From the NCBI GenBank assembly GCA_021788685.1, contig JAJYKH010000115.1, forward strand, positions 1-7,823: DNA of 7,823 bases. Reading direction: 5' to 3'. Positions 1 to 6,639 of this stretch are shown here, piece by piece. The notes beneath the pieces are model-generated. The model made no database searches. It was not told the DNA's origin and worked only from the letters and a program-made list of their open reading frames with translations. The position numbers and the translations under genes were made by a program. The DNA comes from Deltaproteobacteria bacterium. Its GTDB lineage: Bacteria; Desulfobacterota; Desulfobulbia; Desulfobulbales; UBA5123. Numbering within the stretch: the first letter of the stretch is position 1; each line of letters starts with the position of its first letter.

Positions 1-1
1 T

Positions 2-1273
2 ATCGGGCAGCAAGGGGATCTGTTCTTTGATGCCTACCGGGTCGATCTCTTCTCCCAACTCTTCAAGGTCCTCCTCACCATCGGCCTCTGCGTGGTGATC
101 CTCATCGGCGGCGAGCTGAAGGACATCCGGCATGAAGTGCGTGCCGAGTACTACCTGTTCATGCTGATCTCCACCCTGGGGCTGGTGATGCTCGTCTCGT
201 GCGTGGAGCTGCTCACCATTTTTATCGCCCTTGAGCTCTCCTCCTATTCCCTCTACCTTCTGGTGCCTATGCGGGGCGAGCGGGCGGGATTGCGGGCCCA
301 GATGGAATCGGCTGCCAAGTACATACTCTTCGGGGTGGTGGCCACCGGCGTCATGCTGTTCGGCATGAGCTACCTCTTCGGCCTCACCGGCACAACCTAC
401 CTGTCCGAGCTCATGCCGCGGCTGCTGCCCCTTGCTACCGAACCCGCCGCCCTGGTTGGCATTGCCATGGTCATGGGAGGCTTTTTCTTCAAGCTGGGCG
501 TCTTCCCCTTCCACTTCTGGATTCCTGATGTCTACCAGGGAGCGGCCAACGAAACCACCGCCTATATCGCCGCCATGCCGAAGCTGGGGGCCGTGGCCTT
601 GCTCATCCGGATCGTCAGTCTGGTCACTCCCCAGGGGGAGGCGGTCACCACCATGCTGATGATCTTCGCCATCGGCTCCATGTTCTACGGCAACCTGGTG
701 GCCCTCGTCCAGAAGGACATCAAGCGGATGCTCGGCTTCTCCGGCATTGCCCATGCCGGCTACGTGCTCCTCGGCCTGATCACCCTGAAGGATGGCGGCT
801 TTGCCACTTCGGTCTATTACATCACCGGCTACGTTCTCATGACCCTGGCCTGCTTCCTGGTCATCTGCAAGGTCTCCCGGGACGGCGAGAACGTGGCCAT
901 CGAGGATTTGAGCGGCCTCCACAAACGGGCGCCGCTCCTTGCCCTGATTCTGGCGGTAGGCATGTTTGCCCTGGCCGGCATTCCGCCTTTCGTCGGCTTC
1001 ATGGGCAAGTTCATGCTGCTGGCCGGCGCCCTGCGGCAAGGCTACACCCTCCTGGTCATCCTGACCGCCATCAACACCGCCATCTCCATCTACTACTACC
1101 TGTCGGTGGTCCGGGTTACGTACACCAACGATCCGGGCGATCGGCCCCTGGTGCCGGTGGATGCCGGCACAGGCGTGGTGGGTCTGGCCCTGGTCGCCGC
1201 CATTATCGGCATGGGGGTTGCCCCCTCCGGTTTCGTCGAGTTCGCCTTCCAGGCGATGCGCACCCTCTTCTAA
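2..1273 (+). CDS. nuoN: NADH-quinone oxidoreductase subunit N (5' partial)
   Basis: This is an antiporter-like, proton-pumping membrane subunit of respiratory complex I (NDH-1). The frame is open from base 2, so the beginning lies outside the window; 423 residues are visible of a family usually near 480, and roughly the first 60-75 are missing. The visible part is almost all hydrophobic membrane helices. Family landmarks, in visible numbering, are a helix ending ALELSSYSLY with Glu78, the motif FKLGVFPFHFWIPDVYQGA with Lys164, MPKLGAVALLIR with Lys194, KDIKRMLGFSGIAHAGY, and PPFVGFMGKF with Lys336. These buried Glu/Lys residues match the conserved proton-path residues of NuoN, so the subunit looks functional. 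The ATG at 92 lies inside the protein and is not the start. An intrinsic terminator 25 bases after the stop suggests it is the last gene of a nuo operon. Confidence 0.96.
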   Translation: MGQQGDLFFDAYRVDLFSQLFKVLLTIGLCVVILIGGELKDIRHEVRAEYYLFMLISTLGLVMLVSCVELLTIFIALELSSYSLYLLVPMRGERAGLRAQMESAAKYILFGVVATGVMLFGMSYLFGLTGTTYLSELMPRLLPLATEPAALVGIAMVMGGFFFKLGVFPFHFWIPDVYQGAANETTAYIAAMPKLGAVALLIRIVSLVTPQGEAVTTMLMIFAIGSMFYGNLVALVQKDIKRMLGFSGIAHAGYVLLGLITLKDGGFATSVYYITGYVLMTLACFLVICKVSRDGENVAIEDLSGLHKRAPLLALILAVGMFALAGIPPFVGFMGKFMLLAGALRQGYTLLVILTAINTAISIYYYLSVVRVTYTNDPGDRPLVPVDAGTGVVGLALVAAIIGMGVAPSGFVEFAFQAMRTLF

Positions 1274-1298
1274 CCGACACCTGCCGCCTCCGTTTTTC

Positions 1299-1333
1299 GG
1301 TCTGCCCGCATGCATTGCGGGCAGACCTTTTTT
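1299..1333 (+). terminator. Intrinsic terminator after nuoN
   Basis: A perfect 12-bp stem (GGTCTGCCCGCA at 1299-1310 with TGCGGGCAGACC at 1316-1327) closes a 5-base loop and is followed by six T residues (1328-1333). It lies 25 bases past the nuoN stop. There is no A-tract on its left side, so it should act only on the + strand. It separates the nuo transcript from the tRNA unit. Confidence 0.93.
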
Positions 1334-1387
1334 GCGTTTCCGTTAGCCTCCCGTGACCGTCGGCGGGCTCCTGTGCCGCCTCTCTTC

Positions 1388-1416
1388 TTGACAACGATGG
1401 CAATCTTGTTTATTTT
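1388..1416 (+). promoter_or_regulatory. Sigma-70-type promoter of the tRNA-Gly gene
   Basis: A perfect -35 box TTGACA (1388-1393) is followed after exactly 17 bases by TATTTT (1411-1416), a 4/6 match to TATAAT. The predicted start near 1423 would leave a 5' leader of about 9 bases before the mature tRNA (1432). A perfect -35 with optimal spacing fits a strongly expressed stable RNA gene. The rest of 1334-1431 shows nothing else. Confidence 0.75.
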
Positions 1417-1431
1417 CATAATCGAACCAGA

Positions 1432-1507
1432 GCGGACATAGCTCAGCTGGTAGAGTACAAGCTTCCCAAGCTTGGTGTCGCGGGTTCGAACCCCGTTGTC
1501 CGCTCCA
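1432..1507 (+). tRNA. tRNA-Gly (anticodon CCC), CCA encoded
   Basis: The gene gives a complete 76-nt cloverleaf. The acceptor stem is GCGGACA (1432-1438) with TGTCCGC (1497-1503), with discriminator T1504 and CCA at 1505-1507. The D arm is GCTC..GAGT, and the anticodon stem is CAAGC/GCTTG around the loop TTCCCAA, giving anticodon CCC for codon GGG. The T arm GCGGG-TTCGAAC-CCCGT carries one G-U pair. Acceptor, loop and discriminator resemble bacterial tRNA-Gly(CCC). It is a stand-alone gene with its own promoter and terminator. An isolated tRNA just upstream of a rimP-nusA-infB operon recalls the metY-rimP arrangement of E. coli, but here the tRNA is glycine rather than initiator methionine. 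Confidence 0.97.
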
Positions 1508-1519
1508 ATTCAGCGAACG

Positions 1520-1547
1520 ACATCGCATTTGCGATGTTTTTTGTTTT
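1520..1547 (+). terminator. Intrinsic terminator after tRNA-Gly
   Basis: The stem ACATCGCA (1520-1527) pairs with TGCGATGT (1530-1537); the formal 2-base loop will open to about four. It is followed by TTTTTGTTTT (1538-1547). It lies 13 bases beyond the encoded CCA. Unless read-through is substantial, the rimP operon needs its own promoter downstream of this point, and I could not identify a convincing one. Confidence 0.88.
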
Positions 1548-1552
1548 GTAAG

Positions 1553-1637
1553 GGCCGCCCCGGCTTGCCGGTGCGGCCGGGCATCTGCTCGCGGGTGCCC
1601 GCCATCGTTTCAATCCTGCAATTGTGGCAGGGTTTGG
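1553..1637 (+). promoter_or_regulatory. Structured rimP leader with candidate antiterminator
   Basis: This gene-free stretch upstream of rimP is rich in hairpins. From left to right these are GGCCGC/GCGGCC (1553-1558 with 1573-1578, enclosing CCGGC/GCCGG), GGGCA/TGCCC (1579-1583 with 1596-1600), and AATCCTGC/GCAGGGTT (1612-1619 with 1627-1634). The 7-mer TGCCCGC at 1596-1602 is repeated at 1651-1657, where it forms the 3' arm of the terminator hairpin. The upstream copy can therefore pair with GTGGGC (1641-1646) and block that terminator. I infer an attenuation switch; the signal it senses is unknown. No promoter was found convincingly. Confidence 0.5.
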
Positions 1638-1664
1638 AAAGTGGGCCTTTTGCCCGCTTTTTTT
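1638..1664 (+). terminator. Terminator-type hairpin in the rimP leader (likely attenuator)
   Basis: AAAGTGGGC (1638-1646) pairs with GCCCGCTTT (1652-1660), with one G-U pair and loop CTTTT, and the T run continues to 1664 (seven T in total from 1658). It has every feature of an intrinsic terminator but sits 115 bases upstream of the rimP start with no gene ending before it except the already terminated tRNA. That placement suggests conditional termination of the rimP operon. Between it and rimP lie further small hairpins: GGCGCC copies at 1668-1673 and 1683-1688, and CGCTTG/CAAGCG at 1721-1726 with 1733-1738. Confidence 0.75.
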
Positions 1665-1779
1665 ATTGGCGCCCAGGCTGAAGGCGCCCGGGTCTCACCG
1701 TAAAAGAACGGAAGTTCGAGCGCTTGTAAGGTCAAGCGGGGCAAATCATCTTGATATCGAAGCGTGAGCCGCTGCCGGC

Positions 1780-2250
1780 ATGACCGAAAACGCCGCTGAA
1801 AACATCACCGACATCATCGTCAAGCTGGCGGAGCCGGTCCTTGCCGACCTGGGGCTGGAGCTGGTGGAGGTTCAGTTCCGGCGGGAAAAGGTCGGCTGGG
1901 TGCTGCGGGTGATCATTTACCGGCCTGCCGGGGTGACCGTGGACGATTGTGCCAAGGTGAGCCGGGAGATCGGCATGCTCCTCGATGTGGAGGACCTTAT
2001 CGATCAGCCCTACCATCTGGAAGTCACCTCCCCCGGCCTCGACCGGCCCTTGAAAACGGCCAGGGACTTCGCCCGGCATCGGGGGCAGAAGGTGAAGGTG
2101 GTGACCAAAGCCCCGGTCGCGGACGAGCAGGTGATCATCGGCCTCATTGCCAAGGTCGACGAAGCGGCCGTCACCGTGGCGGTCGAAGGGAAACAGATCG
2201 CGGTTCCATATGAGCGGATCGCCAAGGCCAAGCTGGTGATCGAGTTTTGA
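1780..2250 (+). CDS. rimP: Ribosome maturation factor RimP
   Basis: RimP (formerly YhbC/DUF150) is a cytoplasmic factor that binds the 30S precursor and is needed for its late maturation. The 156-residue length is typical. The N-terminal domain (about 8-80) carries the DDCAKVSREIGMLLDVED region, and the family signature EVTSPGLDRPL is at 81-91. The C-terminal SH3-like domain (about 95-154) is beta-rich and ends in KLVIEF. The start is ATG 1780: an in-frame TGA at 1765-1767 excludes any longer form. The Shine-Dalgarno sequence is poor, at best GTGAG at 1764-1768, so initiation may depend on leader structure. It is the first gene of the rimP-nusA-infB-rbfA cluster and lies behind an attenuator-like leader. 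The final bases of its TGA stop also form the outer end of the palindromic repeat that follows. Confidence 0.95.
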   Translation: MTENAAENITDIIVKLAEPVLADLGLELVEVQFRREKVGWVLRVIIYRPAGVTVDDCAKVSREIGMLLDVEDLIDQPYHLEVTSPGLDRPLKTARDFARHRGQKVKVVTKAPVADEQVIIGLIAKVDEAAVTVAVEGKQIAVPYERIAKAKLVIEF

Positions 2251-2370
2251 TGGCGCCGCAAAAAGTCCGATCTACTGCGTTGCGGCGGGTCACGAAATGC
2301 TCGACGTACCTGATGTACGTCTCCGCTTTCGCGACGCCACCGGTATATCGAGCTTTTGTGCTTAGCCATC
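2249..2370 (+). repeat. Long imperfect palindrome, MITE/REP-like, between rimP and nusA
   Basis: The two halves are inverted copies. The ends are GATGGC (2249-2254) and GCCATC (2365-2370), and the centre is GACGTAC (2303-2309), CTGAT, GTACGTC (2315-2321). In between, the left arm reads GCAAAAAGTCCGAT (2258-2271), and the complement of the right arm reads GCACAAAAGCTCGAT. Further in, CACGAAA matches the complement's CGCGAAA. The arms differ by about 5 bases in length and by scattered mismatches. It codes for nothing and contains no transposase. Its size, terminal inverted repeats and intergenic position suit a non-autonomous dispersed repeat. TTT flanks both ends and could be a short target duplication, though this is weak. 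If transcribed it folds into one long hairpin. The remaining 2371-2453 is A/T-richer, with a weak hairpin CCGCC/GGCGG at 2414-2418 with 2425-2429. Confidence 0.75.
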
Positions 2371-2453
2371 TTTGCTTGGATTATGGTTTTTTGCGCGATC
2401 ATCAGTTTTAAGACCGCCAGACCGGGCGGCCGCACCAAAGACGGGGAACGAGA

Positions 2454-3779
2454 ATGCTGTCAGAGCTCAAGAGAATTATCGATCAGATCAGCCGGGACAA
2501 GGGAATCAACCGGGAGTTGCTGATTGAGGCGCTGGAAGACGCCGTTGCCTCGGCTGCCCGGAAGAAATTCGGCCAGCGTCGTGAAATCGAGGTCCGGTAC
2601 AACGACGACATGGGCGAAATCGAGGTGTTCCAGTTCCGGAACGTCGTCGAGACGGTCGAAGACGAGCAGACCGAAATCTCCCTGGCCGAGGCCCGAAAGC
2701 TCGATCCCGAAGTCGAGATCGACGACGAGATCGGCTCCAAGATGGAGAACATCTCCGAGCTGGGGCGGATCGCCGCCCAGTCCGCCAAGCAGGTGATCAT
2801 CCAGAAGATGAAGGATGCCGAGGCGGACGTTATCTACGAGATGTACAAAGACCGCAAGGGCGAGGTGATCAACGGCATCATCCAGCGGTTCGAGCGTGGC
2901 AACATCATCGTCAACCTGGGCCGCACCGACGCCATCCTGCCGGCAAGCGAGCAGATGCCGCGCCGCTCCTACCGCCAGGGCGACCGGATTCGCGCCTTGC
3001 TGCTCGACGTCCGCAGTGGCAGCCGCGAGTCGCAGCTGGTGCTGAGCCGCACCAACAACCAGTTTCTGATTAAGCTCTTCACCATGGAGGTGCCGGAGAT
3101 TCAGGAAGGGGTGGTGCGGATCATCAACGCGGTGCGGGAGCCCGGGTTCAGGGCCAAGATCGCGGTCACCTCCACCGAGTCGGATGTCGATCCGGTCGGC
3201 GCCTGCGTCGGCATGAAAGGCTCCCGCGTTCAGAACGTGGTCCAGGAGCTGCAGGGCGAAAAGATCGATATCGTTCCCTGGAGCCCCGATCCGGCCAAAT
3301 ATGTCTCCAACGCCCTCGCCCCGGCGCAGGTTTCCCTGGTGGCGGTGGACGAGGAAAACAAGACCCTCCAGGTGATCGTGCCCGACGATCAGCTCTCGCT
3401 CGCCATCGGCCGCCAGGGACAGAACGTGCGGCTGGCCTCCCGGCTGCTGAGCTGGCGCATCGACGTCTTCAGCGAAACGAAATATGCCAAGCTCATGGAA
3501 GAAGGTTATAATTCCCTGACCCAGGTGGAAGGGGTGGACGAGCGGCTGGCCGATGCGCTGTACGAAAGCGGCATCACCTCGGCCGAAGAGCTTGCCGGCG
3601 CGGCCCAGGAGGAGCTGACGGCCATCGAGGGCATTTCCGAGGAGTCGGCGGCGGAGCTCGAGGCCGCGGCCCAGAAGTACGTGGCGGACAAACAGGCCGA
3701 GCAGGAAGCGGCCGATGCGGAAGCCGGCGGGAACACGGCCGCGGGAGCGGCCACCGGCGAAGAGACGGGCGGGGAATAG
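2454..3779 (+). CDS. nusA: Transcription termination/antitermination protein NusA
   Basis: NusA binds RNA polymerase and nascent RNA and affects pausing, intrinsic termination and antitermination. At 441 residues it is between short NusA forms and the 495-residue E. coli protein. Domains in order: the N-terminal RNAP-binding domain (1-130); the S1 domain (about 135-200, starting GEVINGIIQRFERGNIIVNLG); KH1 with the GXXG loop GMKG at 253-256 within VDPVGACVGMKGSRVQ; KH2 with GRQG at 319-322; a helix-hairpin-helix acidic repeat (about 355-410, GVDERLADALYESGI and GISEESAAEL); and a low-complexity Ala/Glu/Gly tail (411-441). It thus has one C-terminal repeat-type module rather than the two acidic repeats of E. 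coli. The start at ATG 2454 is supported by GGGGA at 2443-2447, six bases upstream, and by the canonical N-terminus. Confidence 0.97.
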   Translation: MLSELKRIIDQISRDKGINRELLIEALEDAVASAARKKFGQRREIEVRYNDDMGEIEVFQFRNVVETVEDEQTEISLAEARKLDPEVEIDDEIGSKMENISELGRIAAQSAKQVIIQKMKDAEADVIYEMYKDRKGEVINGIIQRFERGNIIVNLGRTDAILPASEQMPRRSYRQGDRIRALLLDVRSGSRESQLVLSRTNNQFLIKLFTMEVPEIQEGVVRIINAVREPGFRAKIAVTSTESDVDPVGACVGMKGSRVQNVVQELQGEKIDIVPWSPDPAKYVSNALAPAQVSLVAVDEENKTLQVIVPDDQLSLAIGRQGQNVRLASRLLSWRIDVFSETKYAKLMEEGYNSLTQVEGVDERLADALYESGITSAEELAGAAQEELTAIEGISEESAAELEAAAQKYVADKQAEQEAADAEAGGNTAAGAATGEETGGE

Positions 3780-3894
3780 GTGCGAGGAGCAGGCGCGGCG
3801 GTCGCCCCGGGCGCCTCAAGAAGATCTTTGCTGGAGTGCTCATGGCACGAGACCCCAAGGGGGTCGGAGTGTGAAGACGTTCCGGGAGTTGAGA
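3780..3894 (+). other. Structured gap between nusA and infB (infB leader)
   Basis: The 115 bases between nusA and infB hold no recognisable gene, although many bacteria carry ylxR/rnpM and ylxQ here. Two hairpins stand out: AGGCGC/GCGCCT (3791-3796 with 3811-3816), and a perfect GACCCC-AAG-GGGGTC (3851-3865) extended by CAC/GTG (3846-3848 with 3869-3871) across a purine internal loop. Neither is followed by a T-tract, so they are not intrinsic terminators. A 10-codon reading frame (ATG 3842 to TGA 3874) has GGAG at 3833-3836, five bases upstream, and spans the second hairpin. The infB Shine-Dalgarno GGGAG is at 3884-3888. Confidence 0.5.
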
Positions 3895-6636
3895 ATGGGT
3901 AAAGTCAGAGTATACGAATTGGCCAAAGACCTGGGATTGGATAGCAAAACCCTGACCGCAAGGCTCATCGAGATGGGCTATCCCGTCAAAGCACACAATT
4001 CGACTCTGGATGAGGAGGCGGTGGCGGAAATCCGCCGGAAGCTGAGCGGTGAAGAGCCCGCCGTACCCGCCCCCGAGGTGGTCACCGAGGATCTCTCCGA
4101 AGATCGGACGGTGGAGGAAAAACGCATTCAGCGCAAGGGGACGACCATTATCCGCCGGCGGACCAAAGCGGTGCCCATTGCGGAAGCCCCCTCGCACGGA
4201 GCCCCCCCGGTCCCGGCCGAGGAGCCCATTGCCGAGGCGGCCGCCCCGGAAGAGCCGGCCCCCGCGCCTTTGGTCGAGGAGAAGGCGGCGGAGCCGGTGC
4301 CGGCTCCCGGGCCTGAGCCCGAGCCGGTGATGGAAGTCCCGGCGGTCGAGGGGCCGGTTGCCGCGGAGCCCGAACGGGAAGAGGCGGCGGCTGGGGAGAA
4401 CGAGGAGCCGCAGGCGGTCCCCCTTGCCGCGGAAGCCCCCCGGCCGGAGGCGGCGCCTGCCGCAGCCGCGCCCGCCCCGGGACCCGTCCGCAAGGGATTG
4501 GCCCGGGTGATTAAAAGGGCCGCCATTGCCCTTCCGGTCGAAAAGGAAGAGCGGCCCCGGCCCAAGAAGCCCATCGAGAAACCGAGGAAACGGCCTGAGA
4601 CGGAGGCCCGGCCGGCCCCCGGCCCGGCTCCGGCCGCGGCCGAGGAGCAGCCCAAGGGCAAGAAGGGCAAGCGCTTCGTGCAGTTCCAGCCGGAAGCCGG
4701 GCCCAAGGAGCGGGCCCGCAAAGCCACGGGCAAGCGCCAGGGCGGAATCGAGCTCGACGTGGAGGATATCCAGGAGCTGGGCGGCCGCCTCCCCATTTCG
4801 GGATTGAGAGTGGGCGGCCGCGGCCGTCGCCTGGTCAAGAAGAAGAAGCTGGAGGTAGCCGAGGCGGCCGAGACCAAGGCGATCAAGAAACGGATCAAGG
4901 TGCTCGAAAGCATCTCCGTCGGCGACATGGCTCACCGGATGGGGGTCAAGGCCGGCGAGGTCATTGCCAAGCTGATGGGGCTCGGCATCATGGCCACGGT
5001 GAACCAGACCCTGGACGCGGAAACCGCAGCCGTCATCGCCACCGACTTCGGCTACGAGGTGGAGCAGGGGGTCACCGAGGAGCAGGCCGTCCTCAACCTG
5101 GAAGAGCAGGAGGTCGGCGGCCAGGCGAAGCCCCGGCCGCCGGTGGTCACCGTCATGGGCCATGTCGACCACGGCAAGACCTCGATCCTCGATGCCATCC
5201 GCAAAACGGACGTGGCGGCCGGGGAAGCCGGGGGCATCACCCAGCACATCGGGGCCCATTACGTGCGCTCGGCCAAGGGCGATGTGGTCTTCCTCGACAC
5301 TCCGGGGCACGCCGCCTTCACCGAGATGCGCGCTCGGGGCGCCAAGGTCACCGACGTGGTGGTGCTGGTGGTGGCCGCCGACGACGGGGTGATGGACCAG
5401 ACCCGGGAGGCGATCAGCCACGCCCGGGCAGCCCAGGTGCCCATCGTGGTGGCGGTGAACAAAATCGACAAGCCGGACGCCGACTCCATGCGGGTCATGC
5501 GGGAGCTTTCGGAGCTGGGCCTCATGCCCGAGCAATGGGGCGGGGACGTCATTTTCTGCGAGACTTCGGCCAAGAAGAACATCGGCATCGACGAGCTGCT
5601 TGAGCAGATCCTCCTCCAGGCCGAGATCCTCGAGCTGCAGGCCGACCCCGACCGGCGCGCCCGCGGCTGGGTGGTGGAGGCCCAGATGCACAAGGGGCGG
5701 GGTCCGCTCGCCACCGTTCTCGTCCAGCAGGGAACTCTCCGGGTGGGCGATGTGGTGGTGGCCGGGCTTTACAGCGGCAAGGTCCGCTCGCTCAACGACG
5801 ACAAGGGCAAACAGGTCAAGGAGGCCGGGCCGGCGATGCCGGTGGAGGTCCAGGGATTGAGCGGCGTCCCCCAGGCGGGCGACGAGTTCATCGTGGTTCC
5901 CGACGAGAAGATGGCCAAAAGCCTCAGCAGCCAGCGGCAGCTCAAGGCCCGGGAGGCGGAGCTGGCCACCACCAGCAAGATCTCGCTCGAGAACCTCTTC
6001 GAGAAGCTGCAGGAGGCGGAAACCAAGGAGCTGCGGGTGGTCCTGCGGGCCGATGTCCAGGGAACCCTGGAGGCCTTCAGCGAGGCGCTCCAGAATCTTA
6101 GCACCGAGCAGGTCCGGGTCCGGGTGCTCCACCAGGGCACCGGCACCATCATCGAGTCGGACGTGCTCCTGGCCGCCGCTTCGGACGCCCTGATCATCGG
6201 CTTCAACGTCCGCCCCTCCAGCAAGGTGCAGGAGCTGGCCAAGAAGGAAGGGGTGGACATCCGGGCCTACGACGTCATCTACCACGCCCTGGACGACATC
6301 AGGGCCGCCATGACCGGCATGCTGGCTCCCACCTACGAGGAAGAGGTGATCGGCAGCGTCGAGGTGCGGGAAACTTTCCAGGTGCCCAAGGTAGGCACCA
6401 TCGCGGGCTGCTACGTCACCACCGGCAAGGTGGAGCGCAACGCCCGGGTGCGGCTGCTGCGGGACGGCGTGGTGGTCTACACCGGCAAGCTCGCCTCCCT
6501 CAAGCGGTTCAAGGACGATGTCCGGGAAGTGCAGACCGGCTACGAATGCGGCCTCGGGATCGAGAATTACAACGACGTCAAGGTGGGCGACCAGCTCGAA
6601 GTGTATGTGATGAAAGAGGTCGCGGGGGTTCTGTAA
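3895..6636 (+). CDS. infB: Translation initiation factor IF-2
   Basis: IF2 is the GTPase that places initiator tRNA on the 30S subunit and promotes 50S joining. The 913-residue product has: an N-terminal IF2_N domain (1-50, MGKVRVYELAKDLGLDSKTL); a disordered linker, first acidic Pro/Ala/Glu-rich (about 96-196) and then Lys/Arg-rich (about 197-335); a second IF2_N domain (about 340-388); and the G domain with G1 GHVDHGKT (422-429), G3 DTPGH (468-472), G4 NKID (522-525) and G5 SAK (558-560). Domains II-IV follow to the end, including LHQGTGTIIESDVLLAAAS and the complete fMet-tRNA-binding C-terminus. The start is ATG 3895, because MGKVRVYELAK is the usual IF2 N-terminus and GGGAG lies six bases before it. 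The frame stays open upstream to 3715 inside nusA, and GTG 3871 is an unlikely alternative. All catalytic motifs are intact. Confidence 0.97.
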   Translation: MGKVRVYELAKDLGLDSKTLTARLIEMGYPVKAHNSTLDEEAVAEIRRKLSGEEPAVPAPEVVTEDLSEDRTVEEKRIQRKGTTIIRRRTKAVPIAEAPSHGAPPVPAEEPIAEAAAPEEPAPAPLVEEKAAEPVPAPGPEPEPVMEVPAVEGPVAAEPEREEAAAGENEEPQAVPLAAEAPRPEAAPAAAAPAPGPVRKGLARVIKRAAIALPVEKEERPRPKKPIEKPRKRPETEARPAPGPAPAAAEEQPKGKKGKRFVQFQPEAGPKERARKATGKRQGGIELDVEDIQELGGRLPISGLRVGGRGRRLVKKKKLEVAEAAETKAIKKRIKVLESISVGDMAHRMGVKAGEVIAKLMGLGIMATVNQTLDAETAAVIATDFGYEVEQGVTEEQAVLNLEEQEVGGQAKPRPPVVTVMGHVDHGKTSILDAIRKTDVAAGEAGGITQHIGAHYVRSAKGDVVFLDTPGHAAFTEMRARGAKVTDVVVLVVAADDGVMDQTREAISHARAAQVPIVVAVNKIDKPDADSMRVMRELSELGLMPEQWGGDVIFCETSAKKNIGIDELLEQILLQAEILELQADPDRRARGWVVEAQMHKGRGPLATVLVQQGTLRVGDVVVAGLYSGKVRSLNDDKGKQVKEAGPAMPVEVQGLSGVPQAGDEFIVVPDEKMAKSLSSQRQLKAREAELATTSKISLENLFEKLQEAETKELRVVLRADVQGTLEAFSEALQNLSTEQVRVRVLHQGTGTIIESDVLLAAASDALIIGFNVRPSSKVQELAKKEGVDIRAYDVIYHALDDIRAAMTGMLAPTYEEEVIGSVEVRETFQVPKVGTIAGCYVTTGKVERNARVRLLRDGVVVYTGKLASLKRFKDDVREVQTGYECGLGIENYNDVKVGDQLEVYVMKEVAGVL

Positions 6637-6639
6637 GTG

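Noticed and set aside
1343..1528. Minus-strand 61-codon frame containing a GSNPRHQAWEACTLPAELC-like peptide
   Set aside because: This is the familiar artefact of translating a tRNA gene in reverse; it lies across the tRNA-Gly.
1732..2079. Minus-strand frames of 115 and 142 codons over rimP (1732-2079 and 2010-2438)
   Set aside because: They shadow rimP and the palindrome; there is no ribosome binding site logic or recognisable domain.
2303..2321. GACGTAC-CTGAT-GTACGTC as a stand-alone regulator operator
   Set aside because: It is the exact centre of the larger 122-bp palindrome, so the simplest reading is the repeat's loop region, not an independent operator.
2356..2384. Possible promoter TTGTGC - 17 bases - GATTAT reading out of the right end of the palindrome towards nusA
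   Set aside because: Only 3/6 and 4/6 matches to consensus, and no supporting start-site evidence; such matches occur by chance in this A/T-richer stretch.
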